From Nocardioides ungokensis (GTDB taxonomy: Bacteria; Actinomycetota; Actinomycetes; Propionibacteriales; Nocardioidaceae): DNA of 64,000 nucleotides. The notes under the pieces were generated by a model that was not told the DNA's origin, ran no database searches, and saw only the letters and a program-made list of their open reading frames with translations. The first letter of the stretch is position 1. Each line of letters starts with the position of its first letter. Positions 1 to 9,285 of the stretch are shown piece by piece. The position numbers and the translations under genes were made by a program. Where the stretch lies: NCBI RefSeq assembly GCF_013466985.1, contig NZ_CP059164.1:3109001-3173000 (forward strand), given 5' to 3'.

Positions 1-795
1 AGAGGGCGTGCGCCACCAGCTCGGCCGGGTCCTCGGACCAGTCGACGATGTCGATCTTCTCGCCGTGCAGCTCCGACATCACGTTGCGCACCCGCTGGCC
101 CATCGGGCCGATGCAGGCGCCCTTGGGGTTGACCCCGGGCGTCCGGGAGATCACCGCGATCTTGGTGCGGTGGCCCGCCTCCCGGGCGATCGCCGCGATC
201 TCGACGGTGCCGTCGGCGATCTCGGGGACCTCGAGCGCGAAGAGCTTCTTGACCAGGTTGGGGTGGGTCCGCGACAGCGTGATCTGCGGGCCGCGCATCC
301 CCTTGCGCACCGACACGACCAGGCACTTGATGCGGGTGCCGTGCTCGTAGTTCTCGCCGGGCACCCGCTCGCCGAGGGGCAGGAGCGCCTCGAGCTTGCC
401 GAGGTCGACCATGACGTCGTCGGGGTTGCGCCCCTGCTGGATGACGCCGGAGATGATGTCGCCCTCCTTGCCGGAGAACTCACCGAACCGGATGTCGTCC
501 TCGGCGTCGCGCAGCCGCTGGAGCATGATCTGCTTCGCCGTCGTCGCGGCGATCCGGCCGAAGCCCGCCGGGGTGTCGTCGTACTCCCCCACGACCTTGC
601 CCTCGTCGTCGACCTCGGAGGCCAGCACGGTGACGTGGCCGGTCTTGCGGTCGAGCTCGACGCGCGCCTGCTCCTGCGCGCCGGGGTCTTGTGGTACGCC
701 GTCAGCAGGGCCTGCTCGATGGCCTCCACGAGCACGTCGAAGGAGATCTCCTTCTCCCGCTCCAGCATCCGCAGGATGCTCAGGTCGATGTCCAT
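1..795 (-). CDS. nusA: Transcription termination/antitermination factor NusA (5' part, frameshifted)
   Basis: NusA binds RNA polymerase and nascent RNA and modulates pausing, termination and antitermination. The start [20 protein letters not shown] is the conserved N-terminal polymerase-binding domain. After a frame change the reading continues through the S1 region into KH1 ([17 protein letters not shown]), where the window ends, so about 265 residues are visible. The frame breaks near 681-686: the N-terminal frame ends after AYHKTP and the conserved continuation ([13 protein letters not shown]) lies in another frame, so one base appears to be missing. The start codon overlaps the rimP stop (TGATG), which implies translational coupling. 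NusA is essential, so a consensus error is far likelier than a pseudogene. Confidence 0.93.
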
Positions 796-1305
796 CAGGC
801 GCCCTCTTCTTCGTTGTCGCTGTGCATGCCGGCACCCGGCTTGCGGTTGAACTCGACCTGCACCAGCGCCTTGGCGACCTCGGCGTACGCCACGTCGCGG
901 TCGGTGCCGGAGACGTCGAGCGTCGCCTTGTCGTCGTCGCACCCGGTGATCCGCCCCGTCACGGCCGAGCCGTCGGTGAGTGTCACCTTCACCAGGCGGT
1001 CGGTGTTGCGGCGCCAGTGGCGCGGCAGGGTGAGCGGCCGGTCGACACCGCGCGAGGTCACCTCGAGGGTGTAGGGCTGCCCCCATGACGTCGGAGTCGT
1101 CGAGCACCCGGTTGACCTCACGGGTCGCGTCGGCGACGTCGTCGAGCGTCACGCCCCCGTCCTTGTCCACGGCGACGCGAAGCACGCGACGCTTGCCTGC
1201 GGGAGAGATCTCGACTGCCTCGACGTCGAGGCCGAGGGCACTCAAGGGGTCGACGAGCTCTGTCTCGATCCGGTCCCGGGTGGCGTCCTGCCTGGCACTG
1301 CTCAC
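795..1305 (-). CDS. rimP: Ribosome maturation factor RimP (frameshifted)
   Basis: RimP assists maturation of the 30S ribosomal subunit. The N-terminal alpha/beta half contains [20 protein letters not shown]. The C-terminal half contains [20 protein letters not shown], the family signature, followed by an SH3-like domain. The two halves lie in different frames; the break is in the five-C run at 1080-1084. Family spacing between the conserved Gly and Pro suggests two bases are missing, though one extra base would also restore the frame. The GTG start at 1305 follows an AAGGAGG ribosome-binding site. It lies directly upstream of nusA in the usual rimP-nusA order, with a one-base overlap. Confidence 0.92.
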
Positions 1306-1416
1306 GGGTGGGCGACCTCCTTGTGCTGTTGTCGAGCACCCACGATACCGGCTTCGGGAGGCTCTCTTCACCCGGCCGCCGGAGGGTGCCGGGGACCCGG
1401 CGATAGGGTCGTCGCC

Positions 1417-1935
1417 GTGCCCGCACGCCCCCACCCGCTGCCCTCCACGGCGACGACCCGTCGTACCGCCTTCGGGGTCGCCCTGGCCGGGCTGGCCGCG
1501 CTCTCGGCATGTGACGCGAGTCGCGACGAGCCGTCGGCCGCCTCGGGCGTGTCGGCCTCCGCAGACCCCGACGCCGACCTGGTCTCCGGCCTCTCCGACC
1601 AGATGACCGCCCTCCTCGGCCTCGCCGCCTCGATCGAGGCGACCTACCCGCGGCTCGGCCCCTCGGTGCGCCCGTGGCGCGAGCTGCACGAGGCGCACCT
1701 CAAGGTCCTGGGCGACGACACCGCCCCGGCACCCGCCCACCGACGCAGGTTCGCCGGACCCGACGCCGCCCTGCGCGAGCTGCGGCAGCGTGAGCAGCGC
1801 TTCCAGCCACGCCTCGTCGACGCCTCTGTCAGCGCGCAGAGCGGCCCGCTGGCCCGGGTGCTGGCCTGCATGTCGGCGGGTGTCGCCCAGCGGCTCGTCC
1901 CGCAGGGGAACGCGACTCGGCTGGAGGCGGGATGA
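1417..1935 (+). CDS. Small lipoprotein of unknown function
   Basis: A 172-residue protein with a GTG start, an Arg-containing N-terminus ([20 protein letters not shown]) and a lipobox LSAC, so it is probably exported and lipid-anchored. The mature part is mostly helical and Ala/Leu/Arg-rich. No catalytic motif is recognised. Its stop codon overlaps the start of the next gene (ATGA), so the two are probably one operon, divergent from rimP-nusA. The start was chosen because it places a signal sequence directly at the N-terminus; upstream in-frame codons would add an unlikely Cys-rich extension. The function is unknown; a joint role with the ferritin-like neighbour is only inferred. Confidence 0.75.
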   Translation: MPARPHPLPSTATTRRTAFGVALAGLAALSACDASRDEPSAASGVSASADPDADLVSGLSDQMTALLGLAASIEATYPRLGPSVRPWRELHEAHLKVLGDDTAPAPAHRRRFAGPDAALRELRQREQRFQPRLVDASVSAQSGPLARVLACMSAGVAQRLVPQGNATRLEAG

Positions 1936-2366
1936 CGACGATCAGGGCACTCCAGACCACGCTGGCGGCCGAGCACGCCGCCGTCTACGTCTACGGCGTG
2001 CTGGGCGCTCAGACCTCACGCTCGGCCGCACCCGACCTGTACGCCGCGCTCACGGCCGCCTACACCGCGCACCGTGGTCGTCGCGACCTGCTGACCCGGA
2101 CCATCGCCGACCTGGGGGCCGACCCCGTCGCGGCCGAGCCGGCGTACACCGTGCCCGCGCACCTCGACACCAGCGACCGGGTGATGCGGGAGGCCGCGAC
2201 CCTGGAGGACGACTGCGCCTCGACCTACGCGAACCTGGTCGCGAATACGTCGGGCGTGCGGCGGCGCTGGGCGATCATGGCCCTGAACGACGCAGCGGTC
2301 CGGGTACTCGCCTTCCGAGGAGCTCCCGAGATGCTCCCCGGAGCGGACGAGTACACGGACCGCTGA
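1932..2366 (+). CDS. Ferritin-like domain protein (DUF4439 type)
   Basis: A 144-residue all-helical protein beginning [20 protein letters not shown]. It carries Glu/His residues spaced as in ferritin-like four-helix bundles (AAEHAAVY near residue 13, [10 protein letters not shown] near 46, [13 protein letters not shown] near 88). It matches the DUF4439 class commonly found beside rimP/nusA in actinobacteria. It overlaps the upstream lipoprotein gene by four bases. Metal binding is plausible from the fold but is not shown by a complete EXXH pair, so no oxidase or storage role is claimed. There is no signal peptide. Confidence 0.78.
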   Translation: MTTIRALQTTLAAEHAAVYVYGVLGAQTSRSAAPDLYAALTAAYTAHRGRRDLLTRTIADLGADPVAAEPAYTVPAHLDTSDRVMREAATLEDDCASTYANLVANTSGVRRRWAIMALNDAAVRVLAFRGAPEMLPGADEYTDR

Positions 2367-2520
2367 GGGCCTGGACAACTAGGCCATTTCGAGAAGCCCG
2401 CCCGATGTGGGGGGGACCGACGAGCTCCTCGTGCAAAATCATGCAACGAACCGTGGCGGCGTGCGACGCGAATCGATCCTCACAATCCTGCATTGCACGA
2501 ACCTGCAATCGTGGGCTCTC
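2367..2520. other. Convergent intergenic region with TGCAA/TTGCA words
   Basis: This 154-bp gap between two convergent genes is unusually AT-rich for the window. It carries TGCAA at 2432 and 2442 and an inverted pair TTGCA-N6-TGCAA at 2493-2508. No credible small ORF or GC-rich terminator was found. The dyad may be a protein-binding site or a weak hairpin. Confidence 0.4.
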
Positions 2521-3231
2521 TCAGGCCCAGCTCGACACGATCCCGGCGACCTCGGAGAGCCGGTACGCGACGGCGTCGGGATCGCCCTCCGTGTGGCCGA
2601 CCTGGCTGTCCGGAATGGTGCTCAGCGGGATGTGGATCGCCCGCATTCCGGCGTTGTGGGCCCCCCAGATGTCGTCGAAGAGCCGGTCCCCCACGTAGAC
2701 GCAGCGGGCGGGCTCGGTGACGCCGACCGCGTCCATCGCCGCGCCGAAGGCCCTCGGGGACGGCTTGGTCCACGGGATCTCACTCGTGTAGACGTCTGCG
2801 TCGATGAGGTGGAGGACGCCGTCTCGCTCGAAGAAGCCGCGGTGCCACTCCCGGGGCCAGATGGTGTTGGACAGCACCCCGACCTTGATCCCGGCCGCGC
2901 GCAGCTCCTCGAAGAGTGGCCCGACCTCGGGGTCGGTCGAGGTGTGCGGCTGCCAGAACTCGTAGTAGGCCTCGAGCAGCTCGGGGTCGTGGTCGAGGCC
3001 GGCCACCTCGAAGAGGTCGGCGATCGTGGCGCTCTGCTGGTGGTCCCGGCTGCGGCCCCAGATCGTGTCGCCAGCGGCGTGCAGCCGCTGGGCGTGCACG
3101 TGGTGCTCGTGGTGGGAGTTCACCACCGCCTGGGCGAGGGCGAGCGACTCGGCGTGGAAGTCCACGTCGTGCCACCGGGTGAGGGTCCCGCCCCAGTCGA
3201 AGATGACCGCCTCGACGCCGACCTCTGCCAT
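2521..3231 (-). CDS. HAD-superfamily hydrolase with variant motif I
   Basis: A cytoplasmic HAD-fold protein of about 236 residues. Motif I is FDWGGTLT, motif II is VLSNTIW, the motif III Lys lies in TKPSPRAF, and motif IV is YVGDRLFDDI. A helical cap sits between motifs I and II. In ordinary HAD phosphatases motif I reads DxDGT; here the second Asp, the general acid/base, is Gly. The enzyme may therefore have a non-phosphatase or altered activity. The ATG at 3231 leaves a 7-bp gap after proS; a GTG at 3246 would overlap proS by 8 bp. It is likely co-transcribed with proS. The substrate is unknown. Confidence 0.85.
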   Translation of the reverse strand: MAEVGVEAVIFDWGGTLTRWHDVDFHAESLALAQAVVNSHHEHHVHAQRLHAAGDTIWGRSRDHQQSATIADLFEVAGLDHDPELLEAYYEFWQPHTSTDPEVGPLFEELRAAGIKVGVLSNTIWPREWHRGFFERDGVLHLIDADVYTSEIPWTKPSPRAFGAAMDAVGVTEPARCVYVGDRLFDDIWGAHNAGMRAIHIPLSTIPDSQVGHTEGDPDAVAYRLSEVAGIVSSWA

Positions 3232-3238
3232 CGGGAGC

Positions 3239-5008
3239 TCAGGCACGGACGAGGCGTACGACGCGGTCCACGAGGTGGTCGGTGGGCACGTTCTGCCGCT
3301 CGCCGGTCGCCCGGTCCTTGATCTCGACGGTGCCGTCGACCAGGCCCTTGCCGACCACGACGATGGTCGGGACGCCGATGAGCTCGGCGTCCTTGAACTT
3401 CACCCCCGGGCTCACCTTGGGCCGGTCGTCGTAGAGCACCTCGATGCCCTGGCTCGAGAGCTCGTGGGCGATCCGCTCGGCCACGGCGAAGACGTGGTCG
3501 TCCTTGCCGGTGGCGACCAGGTGCACGTCGGCCGGTGCGACCTCGCGCGGCCAGGACAGCCCGAGCTCGTCGTGGGTGCCCTCCGCGATCGCGGCGACCG
3601 CACGGGAGGGTCCGATGCCGTAGGAGCCCATGGTGACGGTGACCAGCTTGCCGTTCTCGTCGAGGACCTTGAGGTCCAGGGCGTCGGCGTACTTGCGTCC
3701 CAGCTGGAAGATGTGGCCCATCTCGATGCCGCGGGCGGTCTCGAGGACCCCACCGTCAGCGTTGGGGCAGGGGTCGCCGTCGCGCACCTCGGCCACCTCG
3801 ATGACACCGTCGGCGGTGAAGTCGCGGCCGGCCACCAGGTCGAGGACGTGGCTGCCGGACTCGTCGGCCCCGGTGACCCAGCGGGTGCCCTCGACCACGC
3901 GCGGATCGAGGAGGTAGCGGACGCCGGCGGGCTTCTTCTCGCCCAGTGCGCCGGGTCCGATGTAGCCCTTGGCGAGCGTGGGCCGGGCCGCGAAGTCGTC
4001 CTCGCCGAAGGGCTCGAAGACCACGCCCTCGCCGAGGTGCGCCTCGAGGCGCTTCGCGTCGACCTCGCGGTCGCCGGGCAGGCCGACCGCGAGCGCCTCG
4101 GTCGCGCCGTCGGGGTAGCGGACCGAGAAGACGACGTTCTTCAGCGTGTCGGCGGCCGTCCACGGCCGGTCGTCGCGCGGGAACTTCTCGTTGAGGTGGT
4201 CGACGAGCGTGTCGATCGTGGGGGTGTCGGGCGTCTGCTCGGCGTGGGCCGCCGGGGCGTCGTCGTAGGGCACGGGTGCGGGCGCCTGGACCGCCACGGC
4301 CTCGACGTTCGCGGCGTAGTCGCACAGCGAGCAGCGCACGTAGGTGTCCTCGCCGACCGTGGCCTTGGCGAGGAACTCCTCGGACTTCGAGCCGCCCATG
4401 GCACCCGACATCGCCTTGACGATGACGTACTCGAACCCGAGCCGGTCGAAGATCCGGACGTAGGCGTCGCGGTGGGCCTGGTAGCTGCGCTCGAGGCCCT
4501 CGTCGTCGACGTCGAAGGAGTAGGAGTCCTTCATGACGAACTCGCGGCCGCGCAGCAGGCCGGCGCGGGGACGCGCCTCGTCGCGGTACTTGGTCTGGAT
4601 CTGGTAGATCGAGAGCGGCAGGTCCTTGTAGGACGAGTAGAGGTCCTTGACCACGAGGGTGAACATCTCCTCGTGCGTGGGCCCGAGCAGGTAGTCGTTG
4701 CCCTTGCGGTCCTTGAGCCGGAAGATGCCGTCGCCGTACTCCGTCCAGCGACCGGTCGCCTCGTAGGGCTCGCGGGGCAGCAGCGCGGGGAACGACAGCT
4801 CCTGGGCGCCGATGCCGTCCATCTCCTCACGGATGATGTTCTCGATGCGCCGCAGCACGCGCAGGCCGAGCGGCAGCCAGGTGTAGATGCCGGGCGCGGC
4901 GCGGCGGATGTAGCCGGCCCGCACGAGGAGCCGGTGGCTCGGCACCTCGGCGTCCGCGGGGTCCTCTCGCAGGGTCCGCACGAACAGGCTCGACATCCGG
5001 GAGATCAT
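3239..5008 (-). CDS. proS: Proline--tRNA ligase
   Basis: ProS charges tRNA-Pro with proline using ATP. The 589-residue protein has the bacterial class II layout. The N-terminal catalytic part contains [19 protein letters not shown] and motif 2 ([17 protein letters not shown]), followed by a long insertion of about 180 residues typical of the editing (INS) domain (residues ~225-400). Motif 3 follows ([19 protein letters not shown]), then the anticodon-binding domain starting near [11 protein letters not shown]. The ATG at 5008 starts [20 protein letters not shown], which matches the family N-terminus. It is an intact housekeeping gene in the conserved proS...rimP-nusA neighbourhood. No T-box-like leader was seen. 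Confidence 0.97.
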   Translation of the reverse strand: MISRMSSLFVRTLREDPADAEVPSHRLLVRAGYIRRAAPGIYTWLPLGLRVLRRIENIIREEMDGIGAQELSFPALLPREPYEATGRWTEYGDGIFRLKDRKGNDYLLGPTHEEMFTLVVKDLYSSYKDLPLSIYQIQTKYRDEARPRAGLLRGREFVMKDSYSFDVDDEGLERSYQAHRDAYVRIFDRLGFEYVIVKAMSGAMGGSKSEEFLAKATVGEDTYVRCSLCDYAANVEAVAVQAPAPVPYDDAPAAHAEQTPDTPTIDTLVDHLNEKFPRDDRPWTAADTLKNVVFSVRYPDGATEALAVGLPGDREVDAKRLEAHLGEGVVFEPFGEDDFAARPTLAKGYIGPGALGEKKPAGVRYLLDPRVVEGTRWVTGADESGSHVLDLVAGRDFTADGVIEVAEVRDGDPCPNADGGVLETARGIEMGHIFQLGRKYADALDLKVLDENGKLVTVTMGSYGIGPSRAVAAIAEGTHDELGLSWPREVAPADVHLVATGKDDHVFAVAERIAHELSSQGIEVLYDDRPKVSPGVKFKDAELIGVPTIVVVGKGLVDGTVEIKDRATGERQNVPTDHLVDRVVRLVRA

Positions 5009-5162
5009 GGGACGAAGGCTACTTGTGGGTGTGCCTGGACAGCGAACCAGTTCCGACGTCGGCTCCTGGCCGTGGCGGCCGGGGCTCTCACCCGCACGGG
5101 GTGAAGCGGGTGGGCCGTCCGGTGCACGACGCTCGGGTGGACACCTGACTCGGAGGTCGACC

Positions 5163-6132
5163 GTGAAGCCCACCAGCATCCTGGCAGCCGCCGCGTCGGC
5201 CCTCGTCCTCCTCGTCGGAACCGCCGCTCCGGCGTCCGCCGTCCCGGTGACGGTGCTCAGACCTGCCGACCTGCCGCGCGGCCCGGACGTCGCCATCCCG
5301 CACCTCGAGGGCAGGACGGTGGTCGACGGGAGTGTCCGGGTGCGGATCCGCGCCGGCCAGTGCTCCTGCTCGGCACCTCCGGGCCCGACTACGTGGTCGG
5401 CACCAGCGACGTGAACGGGGACGGCCACTTCCGCGTCTTCCGCGTGACCAGCGCCGGACAGCGCACTCCCCTCCTCCAGGGCATCCCGGTCTTCGACATG
5501 GTGCTCTCGCGGGACGGCACGCAGATCGGCCTGGCCTCCGCACGCACGGGCGCCCACACGAACCTGCGGGTGTGGAGCGCGACCGACGGCCACCGCCAGG
5601 CGACGCGCCGCTTCCGCGGCTCGGTGACCATCCTCGACTCGACGCCCGCCGCATGGTCCTCGGCAGCTCCGGCCCGGACCGGACGTTCTGGTGGAGCTCG
5701 CGCACGGACGCCACCAGGCGGATCAGCGACCGGGCCGGGTACAACGCCGACATTCGCGCCGACCGGCTGGCCGTGTTCACCAAGGACCCGTACCTCGACG
5801 GGTGCAGCGTGGTCTCGCGCCTCTCGGCGCCGAGAAGGACGCTGTGGAAGTCCTGCCGGGAGCGGGTCCAGGCCTTCGGACCCGGCGGTGGCCGCCTGGC
5901 CTCGATCCCGATCCTGACCGACGGCCTCGGACCGCGGGACGTGTTCCTGCGCAGCACCCGCGGCCGGCTGCTGGCGCACTACCGGACCGCCGGCTGGTTC
6001 GGCGCCGTGGACTGGGAGTCCGCAAAGGCCCTGCTGCTCGACACCAACGGCTCCGCGAGGTCCGCCACCGTGCGGTGCGTGGTCGCCGACTGCGAGCGGG
6101 CCTCCCGGCTGCGGCCGGTCCCGCAGCTCTAG
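5163..6132 (+). CDS. Secreted protein with beta-propeller-like repeats (two frameshifts)
   Basis: The GTG start follows CGGAGG and leads into a signal peptide ([20 protein letters not shown], predicted cleavage after ASA). Once two single-base gaps near 5360 and 5640 are bridged, about 323 residues can be read. They contain recurrent strand-rich segments such as [36 protein letters not shown] and [16 protein letters not shown]. These resemble TolB/WD40-like propeller blades. Each break is explained by one missing G (CAG-GTG and TCG-GAC contexts). No enzyme motif is seen. It is probably an extracellular hypothetical protein, divergent from proS. Confidence 0.65.
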
Positions 6133-6136
6133 CCGG

Positions 6137-6502
6137 TCAGGAACGGCGGGCGGCGCCCAGCGCGGCCCGGATCATCGGCCACTGGAGCGGCAGCCGGGCG
6201 AACGCCGCGGCCTTGAACGCAGTGCGGTCGGTGCCCGCGGCATCGGCGGCCATCTTGAGGTTCCCGGGGAAGACGCCGACCAGCAGGGCGGCGCTGGCCA
6301 GTCCTGCCACACGCCGCGTCGGGGGCACCAGCAGCCCGGCCGCGCAGGCCAGCTCGGCGACGCCGCTGGCCACGATGACCTCCCTGTGGGCGGGGACCCA
6401 CGCCGGCATCAGCGGTTCGTAGAACCGCGGGCGCACCAGGTGGACGACGCCACTGACGGCGAAGATGCCGGCCAGGACACGGGTGCCTCGCGAGATGCTC
6501 AC
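6137..6502 (-). CDS. DoxX-like membrane protein
   Basis: A 121-residue protein with about four hydrophobic segments: VLAGIFAVSGVVHLV, VIVASGVAELACAAGLLV, VAGLASAALLVGVFPG, and a weaker C-terminal one. The VSGVVHLVRP, ELACAAGLL and FPGNLKMA patterns are typical of DoxX/SURF4-like small membrane proteins. The GTG start at 6502 begins VSISRGTRVLAG; upstream in-frame starts would add a charged extension. It converges with the secreted propeller-like gene, leaving a 4-bp gap. The biochemical role of the family is poorly defined; redox or thiol-stress links reported for some DoxX proteins are not demonstrated here. Confidence 0.75.
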   Translation of the reverse strand: MSISRGTRVLAGIFAVSGVVHLVRPRFYEPLMPAWVPAHREVIVASGVAELACAAGLLVPPTRRVAGLASAALLVGVFPGNLKMAADAAGTDRTAFKAAAFARLPLQWPMIRAALGAARRS

Positions 6503-6542
6503 GGGCGCCAACCTAGCCCTCGCCCGGAAACACGGCAGCAGC

Positions 6543-6576
6543 ACGGTGGGGCCGGTCCGCGGACCGGCCCCACCGT
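6543..6576. terminator. Perfect 34-bp palindrome, probable terminator
   Basis: Two 17-bp arms (ACGGTGGGGCCGGTCCG and its exact complement) abut with no spacer. A second arm pair, GCAGCAGCAC and GTGCTGCTGC, flanks it. It lies 35 bp downstream of the minus-strand phosphoesterase stop and upstream of the DoxX-like gene. It most likely terminates the phosphoesterase transcript. Confidence 0.7.
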
Positions 6577-6610
6577 TCGTACTGCCGTGCTGCTGCTCGG
6601 GCTCAGCGGC

Positions 6611-8263
6611 TCACTTGCTGCCGGCCGCAACCGCCCGGGCGAGGCTGTGCGCCGCCGCGTCCCGCGTCGAGAGCGGGGCCAGTCCGTAGCTCTTCTCGAT
6701 GGTGGACAGGATCGACGTCGTGTCGTACGTCGTGTGGTCGACCGCCGAGTGCTTCAGCGAGGTCGAGAGCACCAGCGCCGGGATCCGGGTTCCGGGGCCC
6801 CAGGCGTCCACCTTCGGCGGCGAGACGTGGTCCCACTGGCCGCCGAACTCGTCGTAGGTCACGACGACGAGCGTCTTGTCGGCCTGCGGGCCGTGGCTGA
6901 TCGTCTTGAGCAGGTGGACGAGGTGGTCCGACCCGTTCGGCTCGCTGGCGTAGCCGGGGTGCTCGTTCTCGGCGCCGTAGGGCTTCACGAACGACACGGC
7001 CGGCAGGTGGCCGTCCTTCGCGGCGGAGAAGAACGTCGACTCGTCCTCGAGGTGCTTGCGGCCGGGCTGGCCGGGCGCGTAGTCCGCGAAGTAGTTGAAG
7101 GGCTGGTGGTGGTACTGGAACAGCGGCCCGGGGTGGCCGGCCTCGGCGTCGTCCCAGCCGCCGGAGTACCACTTCCAGCTGACGCCGGCCTCGGTGAGGC
7201 GGTCGCCGATGTTGGGGTACTCCGCGTCGTCGATCAACGGCAGCTGGGCGCCCGAGCCGTGCGGGGCGCTGGCCGGCTGGATGGTGTTGATCGCGTAGTC
7301 GCCGCACGCGTGCAACGGGTCGTCCAGCGCCGGGTCGGAGGCGCACTTCTGCGTCAGCTGCCCGTCGGTCACCGAGCCGGTGGCCTGGTACTGCGGGTAG
7401 CTGGTCGGCATCCCGTTGGTGTCCACCACGGAGTTCTTGGCGCCGTCTGCCCCGTTGCTGGTGTCGAGCGGGGCGCGGGCGGCGATGAGGAACTGGTGGT
7501 TGAGGAACGAGCCACCGAAGGCTGCCTGGAAGAAGTGGTCCGCCAGGACGTAGTGCGGCGCGTTCCTGCCGTGCAGGTACCGGTAGATCGGCAGCTGCCG
7601 GGTGGCGTAGCCGCCCTGCGTCAGGCCCACCGCGTCCGAGCCGGTCGTGTAGCGGTCCTGCTTGCCCCCGTCGATCTGGTACTGCTCCTGGTAGAAGCGG
7701 TGCACGAGGTCGCGGGTGCAGCCGCCGGGCTGTGCGCCGTCGGAGTCCTCGAGCACCCCGTTCGGCGCGTAGACGCCCTCGGCGGGGCAGGTCCTGTCCT
7801 CCGGCTTGATGTAGTCGTCGATCCGGAACGGCTTGTTCGTGAAGTGGCTGGCCGAGATGCCGTGGGCCGAGTCCTGGCAGGTGTCGCCCAGCGGCGGCGA
7901 GGTCAGGTTGACGTCGTCCTGCGGGAGACAGCCGTACGCCGTCCCGTCCTGCGCGACCTGTGTCCTCTGCGCAGTCGTCGCCTGCGCCAGCCCGTCCACG
8001 GACTGGCCGTGGACCTTGCCCCAGGTGCCGTAGAGGTTGTCGAAGGAGTGGTTCTCCTCGTAGATCACGACGAGGTGCTTGTAGCCGCCCGGGAGGGTCG
8101 TGCCCGCCCCGTGAGGGCTCTGCTGCGCGGCCGTGGAGGCGGTGGGCTGCGAGGCGGCGGCGGTCGCTGCGCCGCCGAGGGTGCCGAGCGCCGCGGTGCT
8201 GAGCACCGCGGCCGCACCGGCCATCGCCCCGAGGGCGATCCTGTTGCTCCGAGTGAGGGTCAT
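6611..8263 (-). CDS. Secreted alkaline-phosphatase-superfamily phosphoesterase (phospholipase C type)
   Basis: A 550-residue exported protein. The N-terminal signal segment (IALGAMAGAAAVLSTAALGT) is followed by HLVVIYEENHSFDNLYGTWG, the metal-binding start of the phosphoesterase/phospholipase C family. Later come GHLPAVSFVKPYGAENEHPG and VVVTYDEFGGQWDHVSPP, which supply the remaining Asp/His ligands. The family hydrolyses phosphomonoesters or phospholipid head groups outside the cell. The ATG at 8263 gives a clean signal peptide; earlier in-frame starts do not. It is transcribed alone and followed by a strong palindromic terminator. The substrate cannot be decided from sequence; acid phosphatase and phospholipase C remain possible. 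Confidence 0.88.
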   Translation of the reverse strand: MTLTRSNRIALGAMAGAAAVLSTAALGTLGGAATAAASQPTASTAAQQSPHGAGTTLPGGYKHLVVIYEENHSFDNLYGTWGKVHGQSVDGLAQATTAQRTQVAQDGTAYGCLPQDDVNLTSPPLGDTCQDSAHGISASHFTNKPFRIDDYIKPEDRTCPAEGVYAPNGVLEDSDGAQPGGCTRDLVHRFYQEQYQIDGGKQDRYTTGSDAVGLTQGGYATRQLPIYRYLHGRNAPHYVLADHFFQAAFGGSFLNHQFLIAARAPLDTSNGADGAKNSVVDTNGMPTSYPQYQATGSVTDGQLTQKCASDPALDDPLHACGDYAINTIQPASAPHGSGAQLPLIDDAEYPNIGDRLTEAGVSWKWYSGGWDDAEAGHPGPLFQYHHQPFNYFADYAPGQPGRKHLEDESTFFSAAKDGHLPAVSFVKPYGAENEHPGYASEPNGSDHLVHLLKTISHGPQADKTLVVVTYDEFGGQWDHVSPPKVDAWGPGTRIPALVLSTSLKHSAVDHTTYDTTSILSTIEKSYGLAPLSTRDAAAHSLARAVAAGSK

Positions 8264-8324
8264 GGGCACATCAACCACGGCCCGCGGGACCGGCAGCTGG
8301 TCAACGGGTGAACCCGCGGTGAAT

Positions 8325-9169
8325 TCAGAACATGACGGTGGCGAAACGTGCCGTCTCGCGGAAGCCGACCTTCTCGTAGGCCCGTCGCGCGGGCGCGTTC
8401 CAGTCGTTGACGTAGAGCGAGACCACCGGGGCGACCTCCCGCCGCACCAGGTCCACGACCGCGGCCATCCCGGCCGCCGCGAGTCCCTCTCCCCGCCGGT
8501 CCTCGGGCACCCACACGCCCTGCACCTGCGCGGCGTACGGCGACGAGCAGGCCACCTCGGCCTTGAAGACGAGCCGGCCCTCGTCGAAGCGGGCGAACGA
8601 CCAGCCACGGTTGACCAGCTGGGTCACGCGGGCCCGGTAGAGCTCGGCTCCCCCGCCGTACTCGGGCGAGATCCCGACCTCCTCGGTGTACATCGCCACG
8701 CACGCCGGGTAGAGCTCGTCCATGTCCTGGCGGGTCGTCCGCCGGACCAGCGGGTCGGGCGTGACCTGAGGAGTCGTGGAGATCGCCAGGTGCGGCTGGT
8801 TCCAGCGGATCTCCCGCGGGGTCCCCCAGCCGCGGGAGACGGAGTTCCAGAACGCCTGCACGGCCTCCTGGGGGCCCACGATGGTGGAGACGGTCCGACC
8901 GCGGTGAGGGCCCGCTCCGCGAAGGCGCGGGCGTCGTCGACGCTCGCCTGCACCGGCACCAGGTTGGCCCCGACGTGGCAGGCGGCCACGAGCTCGCCGT
9001 CCTCGAAGCGCCCCCACACCTCGCCACCCAGCCAGCGCGGCTCGAGAGTGGTGGTCCGCGCCCGGTAGTCGACGAAGACGTTCACGACGGCGTCGCGGCC
9101 GGCGAGCGCCAAGAACGCGTCGAGGTCCGGCGGCCCCAAGGGGCGCACCCCGTGGCGGGTCGTGAGCAC
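8325..9169 (-). CDS. DUF4081/GNAT-family N-acetyltransferase (frameshifted)
   Basis: A two-domain protein of about 281 residues. The N-terminal DUF4081-like half begins LTTRHGVRPLGPPDLDAFLA and contains EVWGRFEDGELVAACHVGAN. The C-terminal GNAT half has the acetyl-CoA loop GVWVPEDRRGEGLAAAGMAA and the motif B segment VSLYVNDWNAPARRAYEKVG. The halves lie in different frames; one base is missing near 8896, and restoring it gives ALTAVRTVSTIVGP. The GTG start at 9169 opens the first domain. A GNAT gene beside ispG-rseP-dxr is a conserved actinobacterial arrangement. The substrate is unknown. Confidence 0.85.
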
Positions 9170-9285
9170 GAGGGGAGCCTACGCGGCCCGGGGCCCGGCC
9201 GGGAGCCGCTCGTACGCCGCGGCGCGCGATGATCGTGTCGCCCGAGTGGACGTGGTGCGCGTCACCATCCCGGTACCCTCGTCGC

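Noticed and set aside
3026..5104. A 692-codon plus-strand frame over proS
   Set aside because: It is antisense to proS, which has all class II synthetase motifs. The frame has no start context or domain of its own.
5009..5162. T-box or other amino-acid riboswitch upstream of proS
   Set aside because: No T-box motif or specifier/antiterminator structure could be found in the 154-bp gap, and T-boxes on proS are not typical of this group.
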